DNA of 64,000 nt from Ophiobolus disseminans (lineage: Eukaryota; Ascomycota; Dothideomycetes; Pleosporales; Phaeosphaeriaceae). Under the pieces are notes generated by a model. That model ran no database searches and was not told where the DNA came from. It saw only the letters and a list, made by a program, of their open reading frames with translations. The DNA lies in assembly GCA_010093685.1 (NCBI GenBank), contig MU006237.1:248001-312000 (forward strand), read 5' to 3'. Made by a program: the position numbers and the translations under genes. Of this stretch, positions 56,816 to 64,000 are shown piece after piece. The stretch's first letter is position 1. Every line of letters starts with the position of its first letter.

Positions 56816-58584
56816 ATGGCTCCCCACGACAGTGCAGAGATGTCTCCAATAGACTTTGGGAAGGATACGCGACCAGATGCGCGGATGAATATCAATGAAG
56901 AGGCGGATGGAGAAGATTATCATTCTTCTCTTAGGGGGCATACGGCAGCGGATCGCGCAGACATGTTTCGTATGGGGAAAGTTCAAGAGCTGAGAAGAAA
57001 TTATCGGCCCTTGTCTGCGCTGGCCTTCACTGTCATTCTTCAAGGAACATGGGAGGTCTTGATGACGTGAGTCCAATGACTGCGCAATCATCGGTTCCAC
57101 AGGCTAATCACCAGCAGCGCAACATATCAAGGGTTGGTCGATGGAGGCCCAGCAGGCCTCATTTGGAGTTTCGTATGGACCTGGTTTGGCTTCAGCACTG
57201 TCATGTTGTCTCTTGCTGAGATGGCTTCAATGGCACCTACGGCAGGTGGCCAGTACCATTGGGTTTCAGAGTTTTCTCCACCAAGCCTGCAAAAGCCTTT
57301 GAGCTTCTTCGTTGGATGGATGTCGACCTTGTCCTGGCAGGCTGGTACTGCATCTGGGCCCTTCCTCGTCGGCACATTGATCCAGTCCTCCGCCATCGTC
57401 ATGTATCCCGACTATGCGCCGACCAACTGGCAGGGCACTCTGATGGTTATTGCTGTTACCCTCCTGGTGTGGGTTATGAACATTTGGGGTGCGCGGGCCA
57501 TGCCAGTCTTCCAGAACGTGATGCTGGTCGTCCACGTTTTTGGCTTCTTGACTATAATCATTGTTCTTTGGGTTCTATCACCAAGAGCTTCCGCGGAAGT
57601 TACATTCACGCAATTCACTAACAGCGGTGGTTGGAGCTCAACGGGATTGGCGTTGATGGTCGGGCAACTCTCGGCCATTTACGCCTGTATTTGTGAGTAC
57701 AACCAATACATCTTCAATCACTTCCACTAACGACACATGCAGGCTCCGATTCAGCTGCACACATGGCGGAAGAGATCAAAGACGCCGGCAGGACTGTTCC
57801 ACGCGCCATGATCGGTGCATACCTCATGAACGGCAGCCTTGGGATAGTCTTTCTCATCAGCTACATGTTCATGATTACCGATGTTGAAGCGGCTCTCAAC
57901 GACGCAACCGGCTATCCACATATCTGGGTGTTCAGCCAGGCCGTCTCTCCAGGTGGTGTTGTCGCCCTCAACGCGATCCCCATCGTGCTCATCTTCGCTG
58001 GCACTTTGACTTACAACTTGTCTACATCCCGACAAACATGGGCATTTGCTCGTGATAACGGACTACCATTCAGCGGCTGGATTGGAACGGTAAACAAGAA
58101 GCTCCAAACTCCTGCGAATGCGGTCACTGTGACCTGTTTGATCACCATCGCCCTTTCTTTGATCAACATCGGATCAGACGTTGCCTTCAATGCTAGTAAG
58201 TCCATCCAGTCGGTAGGTACCAGCGCTTCCAACTAACATACGACAGTCATCTCCCTTAACGTAGTCTCCCTTATGATAACATACATGATTTCCATCGGCG
58301 CCGTCCTTTACCGACGCATCAAGCACCCCGAACTTCTCCCCCACTGCCAGTGGTCACTCGGCCGCTGGGGTGTCCCCGTCAACATCGCCGGTGTCTTGTA
58401 CTCCACCCACGCCTTCTTCTGGTGCTTCTGGCCCGAAGGCACCCCCGTCGAGCTCTCATCGTTTAACTGGGCCGTTGTTATGTTTGGTGGAACTGCCATC
58501 CTTGCGCTCGTGGATTATGTTGTCAGGGCCCGGAAGCACTACAAGGGGCCCGTTGTTCTGATCGATGGATACAAAGGAGAGTGA
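56816..58584 (+). CDS. APC-family amino acid/choline/GABA permease
   Basis: Four exons: 56816-57066, 57118-57692, 57743-58195 and 58247-58584; 538 aa. A hydrophilic N-terminus is followed by ELRRNYRPLSALAFTVILQG, then GGPAGLIWSFVWTWFGFSTV, LAEMASMAPTAGGQYHWVSE, SDSAAHMAEEIKDAGRTVPR and TSRQTWAFARDNGLPFSGWI. These are the signatures of the fungal GABA/choline/polyamine permease branch of the amino acid-polyamine-organocation superfamily. Twelve membrane helices fit. It would import a nitrogenous compound across the plasma membrane; the substrate is not predictable. All exon joins restore family residues (YACICSDSA, AFNAIISLN). The gene is intact, with the stop after GPVVLIDGYKGE. Confidence 0.94.
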
Positions 58585-59377
58585 CGGTTAGAGGATTTTA
58601 ATATTGGAGCGGGGTTTGAAGAAGAGGAGGGAAGTGATGTAGAAGGCGAAGGTGTCGAATTGCTGTCTATGCATCGCAATCGCACTTGAAAAGCACAAAA
58701 CCTAATGATACAACGTACAATAACCTTGATAGGGTTATTCTAGTTTTCTACGCAACTGGAACATGTGGTTAAAAACGCCGTCCTGAACTGATGTGACCTG
58801 ACAACAATCGAGTAGGAATTTGCAAGTACATTAGGGTTGCTACAATGCAAGGCTGGCTGACAGGCGGCGCTTAGGCCAGCAGATTCCTCGAGTTCGAAAC
58901 CTCCTGGCACACCTCAGCACGTATTACCACAGAATGTATCTTGCGCTCTGTCATGTCGCATCAAATAATACTTTGCTTGACGCTCTATGCCTAGTTCTGC
59001 ATTATTCGTACGCACTGAATCAGTCTACATGGTCCCGTCGCTCATATTTTGTCCTCCACTTTTCTTCCAAGCCGAAGCGGATGTTCTTCGACGTATTGCA
59101 ATAACATTTAGCGCCGCCTGTTATTAATCTTGCTGGAGTACTACGATACAACGCATGTCCGTTCATTCTTGCGCTGAGAGCCTGACGTTGTTTTCTACCG
59201 TGTTGATGAGAGCATGTGGCGCTCGCCAAAGTTGGGCTGAACAGAACCTTAGAAGGCGTCGTGCATGCGCTGCCCTCTACCTTTCTACGCCACAAGGCTG
59301 AGCTCTCTACTCCGCCTTCAACTACGAGCTATATGACCCTCATCTTGGGCTCGAACTTTGTTCTACAGTAGTCGAAA
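58585..59377. other. Gene-free spacer
   Basis: 793 bp between the permease and the pseudogene. No supported gene; a tRNA B-box-like word at 58892-58900 was examined and rejected. Confidence 0.5.
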
Positions 59378-61326
59378 ATGAGACACCACAGAGGCAAAAG
59401 TCGACCTGCTACAACTGGCTTCAACGCTGCATGGAAGAGATGGCTTCTAATAGCGGCGTACTGGCACCGGCCTCTCATTGCGCTTTTATCTACCTATTTA
59501 GTATCGGCATTGCCTCTAGCACCACGACTCGAGGAAGGCTACTATTACTCGGCGCAATATCTCCAACTATGGGCACTTGGGAGCTTGCCATGTTGGCTAA
59601 ATCTGGAGACATTGTTTTCGCTTTTGCTGTCAAAGACATGTTCGACTCGCTTGCGTGGGGAAGTCTGAAGGAGAGCAGTCTGCAAAAAGGCTACGTCAGC
59701 TTGCCCTGGTTTTTCATTACATGGTCTGCTACTGGCCCGATTGCATTGGTCAGATTTCTCTTCAGAGGTCTACGTTGTCCTCCCATAGTCTCTAGGAGCG
59801 CATCAAAGGTGCAGAGGCCCTCGCGCGAACGATGGAAAAGCACCGAAAACGCGAGATGGAGTTGCGCACACTTAGTGTTTCTGGTAATGTTGATCCCAGG
59901 TCCGGGCATTCTACTATTAAGCAAGGTTTCTTTGACAGTCTCATATCAATTTACTAATAGCAAACAGGTGATATCCAGCAAAGGCCTGTGTACGTGGAAG
60001 CTGGAGACCTCGCTGTTTCAGCCGGTCTTGGTGATTATGACCCTCGACTCGGAGAGTCGTTGGTCAATCGCACTCAATGGAGTACATGGATTCCAGAGAT
60101 CACAAAGCTGACACTCAACATGCTGCGCGACCGATCAATCGCCTATTCCACTCAACCGATGAACACACATTGTAAGGAGCGTAAAACTTGCCAGTCTTAC
60201 TTGATTGTTTAGGCCATCGCAAACAGTTTGGCCTTGGCCATATTCAACCATGGGTGGCTTTTCGGTAGTCCAAGATGCGAATGCTTTTAGTTTGGACTCT
60301 GCTCCGTACTATCAAGTTGAGCTGTGGGAACCCAATTCCTTGTCCGACTTGTTCGTGTCCAACACATCACAATCTCAAGACTGCGTTCGCTATGGGTCAA
60401 AGGATCGATTCAACATGGGTCTGTGTATTATCAGGAATATACAATATGCCGCTCTTGCTGCTGGTGAGTTTCCTTGTCATGCGTGGAGGTTTCCAAAAAT
60501 TGAACCCTGTTGACGAGACCATGTCAGCATGGAATGTGTGCCTATCTTCATCTCCAATTACATCTGCTGCTTGTAGCAGAACTCCGCCACTGTTTGGCAC
60601 AGAGGATGGAGTACATACCTTACCATCTATCGCCGGAATGCAACGGTAGTGTTCGCAAAGGATACTTTGAGCATACTTCAAGCGACCGACTTATCGCCTG
60701 CTGTTCCTCAAATCATCACTGCAGAGTCGCTGTTCAGGGCGCTCAACAATGTTCTCCACAAAGCCGAAGCGCCCGCTCCAGTTTCCACTCAAGTACGGTC
60801 GCTCACCGACTTCGTCATCTCGAACCTCCGTTACTCAGCGGAGTTCAAATTGAGTACTTTTGCTCAAGGATCAACAATGTTAAGTAACCTCTTGACAATG
60901 CCCCTCCTCATATTTCAGCCAATATTCCTGCCTCTAAGCACGCACTTTCCCATTCGAGAACATGGTGGATTTCCAACCGGCGATGACTGGGCTCCTTGGA
61001 AGGCACACCAAGTCCAAGGCTCTTACTGTCGTGTAGCCCAACGCTCGGTACCAAGTCTAGAGACCGTCATAGCATACGCAGCGTCCGCTGGTCTTCTGGT
61101 TCTGCTCGTCTTCTGCATCAAGACATACGCCTTCAACCGCTGTAACATATGTACCAGTGAGTTCTCGGCACTAGATTACGAGGCTTTGACGTGTCACGTT
61201 GGCCCACGGGCTTCGGACGGAGAGGTGTCTCTCAAATCGCTCATAAGACCTGATGGATATGGTACGGGAGTCCTAATGGACTGTATTGATGATCTCCGCA
61301 TTGGACTTCGGGGTCGAGGAAGTTGA
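59378..61326 (+). pseudogene. Membrane protein pseudogene with several frame changes
   Basis: A long family-like protein is readable only by switching frames. The parts are MRHHRGKSRPATTGFNAAWK with a membrane helix (from 59378); WELAMLAKSGDIVFAFAVKD and FDSLAWGSLKESSLQKGY one frame over; GDLAVSAGLGDYDPRLGESL; STMGGFSVVQDANAFSLDSA with YYQVELWEP; then, after a likely intron (GTGAGT near 60462 to CAG near 60526), WSTYLTIYRRNATVVFAKDT and a final helix (TVIAYAASAGLLVLLVFCIK). Frame changes fall near 59,565, 59,965, 60,205 and 60,605, and no GT-AG intron explains them. The pieces resemble large multi-pass proteins of unknown function found in several Dothideomycetes. Multiple indels point to an old loss. 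Confidence 0.75.
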
Positions 61327-61838
61327 CTTTCTAGCAGATGAGGTGGCAATCGTACTGAGTAACCTCGTCATGCACATTTCTTCCAACGAAAAAAAAAACG
61401 TGAATTTCCAGCTCTGTGAAAGTACCGGTATGAGGTTCAGCTTGTTGTTCGTGCAATTTCCACCCACGCAAGGCTGCAGCGCCACAACGCCGGTTAATCT
61501 AAACTCTCGGGAGATCAGCCTCAGCTCTACTGCATTTGTATCGCGATGTTACTATTATTGTAGCTTCATCGCTTGACAAGGCAGGATCGAGCGAAGCTGC
61601 AGGCGCCTGTGCTGAACGTGTCGTGAACAGACGGCTGAACCCGTATCAGTGCAACACATCCACCAATGGGAACTCCTCGACAACACCCAAACATGCTTGT
61701 GAATTTGCCCTACCTTGTTCAAAAATCTCAATGTGATGCGACCAAAGCTTATAAGAACGAAGGTGTCTACAGCAAATGCTTAGCTCTTTCCCAAAACATC
61801 CGGGTTTTGCACAGGTCCCTAGCTCTACTCTGCTCAAG
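61327..61838. other. Intergenic region
   Basis: 512 bp between the pseudogene and the small secreted protein. A 96-codon frame (61286-61576) overlaps the pseudogene end and looks random. No other feature. Confidence 0.45.
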
Positions 61839-62450
61839 ATGCTCTTCCCGATGTCTTTTGCTACTCTGCTCTCGATTTTCTCTCTTACCACGTCCATTAT
61901 TGCAAGCCCTCCAAGCAGCCCACAACATAACATCTTCGAACGTCAAGCCAGCGAGTGCGTCGCGCGGCTCGACGCAATCGCCTGCCCGGGCGGACAATAC
62001 TGTTGCCCTAGACTTTGGGAGTGCAAAGCAAACGATCCCTCGATATGCACTGCTAGTATTGGTCCGGGCCAAGCGCTCACGGTGTCGGCCATCGACTGGG
62101 GCGCGGCCATGGCATCTGCCAGCAGGGAACTAGACCCCATTAGAAGCAAAGCCAGCGAGATTCTCGCCAGCGTCACGAGACGAGCGACATCGAGTGTGAA
62201 TCCTGGACGTGTTACGGTTACCTCGCTGCCAACGCTGTCGTCATCCGTTGTCAACGAGGTGGGCCCGGCAAGTTCGGCTTCAGGTCCTGGAGGTGCTTCG
62301 ACATTGGCGATACCAACGCTACAATCTACTCCCTCGGTTGCCAGTGTCACAGCCGCCATAGCGAGTGCAACAGGCGGCGCAATTGGGCCGAAGGCGAGGA
62401 CAGATCTGGTTATGGGGGGAGTGATAGGCATGGGACTGTTCCTGGTTTGA
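61839..62450 (+). CDS. Small secreted Cys-rich, GPI-type protein
   Basis: 203 aa, one exon; ATG 61839 is chosen because it begins a good signal peptide (MLFPMSFATLLSIFSLTTSI, cleaved around residue 22). After a short linker with a possible Kex2-like Arg site (FERQASEC) comes a compact domain with six cysteines, including a CC pair: SEC...IACPGGQYCCPRLWEC...SIC. The rest is Ser/Thr/Ala-rich and ends in a hydrophobic tail (LVMGGVIGMGLFLV), as in GPI-anchored wall proteins. The six-Cys part is unnamed; it may bind a wall polymer or act at the host or environment interface. Function is inferred from layout only. Confidence 0.8.
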   Translation: MLFPMSFATLLSIFSLTTSIIASPPSSPQHNIFERQASECVARLDAIACPGGQYCCPRLWECKANDPSICTASIGPGQALTVSAIDWGAAMASASRELDPIRSKASEILASVTRRATSSVNPGRVTVTSLPTLSSSVVNEVGPASSASGPGGASTLAIPTLQSTPSVASVTAAIASATGGAIGPKARTDLVMGGVIGMGLFLV

Positions 62451-62708
62451 TGAGAGTTGTTCGGGTGTGAAGATGGGTTCTTCGATTGAGAAACAAGAGG
62501 GTACAGTCAAAGTCAACAAGAGACAATGTCGGAGCTATGGCTGCCCGGGTGTTGTCCAGACCAAGATAAAGGGATTGAAACCAGCGTTCTTGTGGTACCA
62601 AACAATTCTGTGTTTGCCATTTACTTGACCTTTTGTACATTTCATGTCTGATACAAGTATGATACATTCCAAAGCTCTTCGTGTCATGAATTTCGTCAAT
62701 CATGATGG

Positions 62709-63375
62709 TCATGCTGCCTTCGTTCGTAACTGCACGCCATGCCACTGGGCGATTTCCTCCTTTAGCACCTGGTTCACAAGCTTATGTTGCTTGATTACTG
62801 TCAAGCCCTGGAATCTAGGCGACTCAATCTCGATGGCGTACATCGATCCGCAACCACCGCTTATGTCTTGGACCTGTCAATGATACGTGTCAGCGTGCGT
62901 CCATGGAATGCGAATCATACTTGGTGCACCCAGTGCGCGTTCGCGTGCCCAACCCCGCACTGTACAGCACATATGACTTGCATACAACGGTGTGTCTAAA
63001 GTGGTGTTTCTCGCAACCGCGCAACCGGTGTAATATCTGCAAGCGCTCCTATCTCCGCGACCACAAACAACAAATGCCCGAGAATGTGCGTACCTCGAGT
63101 TTTACGGGCTCCAGCTCCCCCTTGATTTTATTGAAGATATGCAACTCCGCTTCGTTGAGATAGTCCGGTGCCTCTGGTGCAGCGCTCGCTTGCGAGGAGT
63201 ATTGTCGGACACATTTTGATGCGGGGAATTCGGTGTTACGTATTTGTAAATGTGACCGGTGTGGGACCTTTTGTGGTTTGCACAGAAATGCCGAGAATAG
63301 GCGGGGAGATGGGCGCATATGTGGTTGTGTGGAAGTGAAAGCTATGCGGCGGATAAGGGCTCTTGAAGGTGCCAT
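62709..63375 (-). CDS. BOL3: Mitochondrial BolA-like protein Bol3
   Basis: Two exons, 63094-63375 and 62709-62873, 148 aa. The 220-nt intron is phase 0 (GTACGC...GACAG). The N-terminus is Arg/Ser-rich without acids (MAPSRALIRRIAFTSTQP ... RQYSSQ), a mitochondrial presequence. The BolA domain starts at PDYLNEAELHIFNKIKGELE, continues KLEVQDISGGCGSMYAIEIE and VIKQHKLVNQVLKEE, and ends WHGVQLRTKAA. The Cys in SGGCG and the late His in WHG are the cluster ligands of BolA3-type proteins. Bol3 works with Nfu1 in transfer of 4Fe-4S clusters in mitochondria (lipoate synthase and others). The exon 2 end was missing from any long open frame but is complete. Confidence 0.93.
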
Positions 63376-64000
63376 AGTCAACCTGCGCTGTTCATATAAA
63401 GTTAGATTTTGGACCAGAATTGACACATGGGAGTAGTGCAAACTTACGTTGTCGTCGTGTTTGGCGCGAGGTGCAATTGAAGTTTAACAATTTAGACTCG
63501 AGTCGCGATGTTCGTCATCAGTCCAAGCTCCAAGCCGAGGCTCTGCCGCCCAATCACATGACCAGCTTATGAAAGCATTTTGATGCCTTCCACAATGGCT
63601 CCTTCATCATCTCAACCACCAGCCAAGTAGGCTGCTGAACTTTGGCTTCGTCCGCAATCAACATAACCGATTTCGGCGTAAAAACTCTCTCTTTGTTCTG
63701 AAAACCTCAATTTCGGCCGCCGTTAGTCGCGATCTCAACAAAACGCTGCAATCAACCGTATTACGCACTAGCGCAGCATTCATGCGGAGTCGCACAATAC
63801 CTGGGGTAAGCGGACGCCCATCGGATTGCCAAAGTACCTCGATGTACCCTATGTACCTCTGCGTTCCGACGTGGACCGATACTCAGCATGGCTGACAAAT
63901 GCCGGAGACGTTCACAACCCCGCAACCCTCCATTATCGCTGTCCAGCAATAACATGCTGCAAAGCTGGATCAGTCTCCACTTCAAAACGCAGCTTGACTA
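63376..64000. other. Window end, promoter region of BOL3
   Basis: 625 bp. No supported gene. A + strand ATG at 63781 followed by GTAAGC (63804) could be the first exon of a gene that continues past the window (MRSRTIPG), but the evidence is thin. Confidence 0.3.

Noticed and set aside
58892..58900. tRNA B-box-like GTTCGAAAC with an A-box-like TGGCTGACAGG upstream
   Set aside because: The flanking bases do not form a T-stem or acceptor stem; no cloverleaf can be drawn.

Overview
The window is nuclear DNA of a filamentous ascomycete (Pezizomycotina), probably a Dothideomycete. The evidence is short GT-AG introns (mostly 45-65 nt) with CTAAC/CTGAC branch sites, and fungus-typical families: two Zn2Cys6 regulators, a HET-domain protein, a fungal rhodopsin-like receptor and a BOL3 mitochondrial protein. 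No tRNA, rRNA, CRISPR or intact transposon was seen. The class assignment is inference.

Layout. 0-10.6 kb: an accessory neighbourhood with the 3' part of an alcohol acetyltransferase-like gene, a tiny basic protein, a Zn2Cys6 regulator, an SDR, a secreted Kelch protein, and a FAD monooxygenase broken by one in-frame TGA. 10.7-15.2 kb: a C2H2 protein and a HET protein, head to head. 15.9 kb: a 14-bp-period minisatellite. 16.5-24.7 kb: core genes, namely a 1318-aa nuclear-looking protein, the t-SNARE TLG2, calmodulin (six exons) and an INO80-subunit-like coiled-coil protein. 24.7-26.6 kb: gene-poor, with an 83-nt hairpin. 26.6-32.8 kb: a 1084-aa serine-rich subtilase and a second Zn2Cys6 regulator.

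33.3-40.7 kb is the most unusual part. Ten small loci lie on the + strand at 560-970 bp spacing. They look like one diverged family of about 90-160-aa proteins without signal peptides. The shared core is a 'Y-P' element, then 'G-[Y/F/C]-[T/N/S]-[N/S/E/T]', then a charged stretch ending in an R/K-W-x-V-like strand. Some copies are intact (33345, 37058, 37817, 38562, 39368, 40246). Others are broken, truncated or relic (33996, 34823, 35384, 36090). This looks like a tandem birth-and-death array, and I do not recognise the family.

41-64 kb is mixed. It holds an MDR reductase, SEC61 beta, a low-complexity protein, an F-box protein, a four-TM protein, D-xylose reductase with a possible mitochondrial extension, a 7-TM rhodopsin-like protein, an APC permease, a membrane-protein pseudogene with several frame changes, a small secreted Cys-rich GPI-type protein, and BOL3.

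Gene models with introns were built by hand from splice sites and reading-frame continuity. No database search was run.
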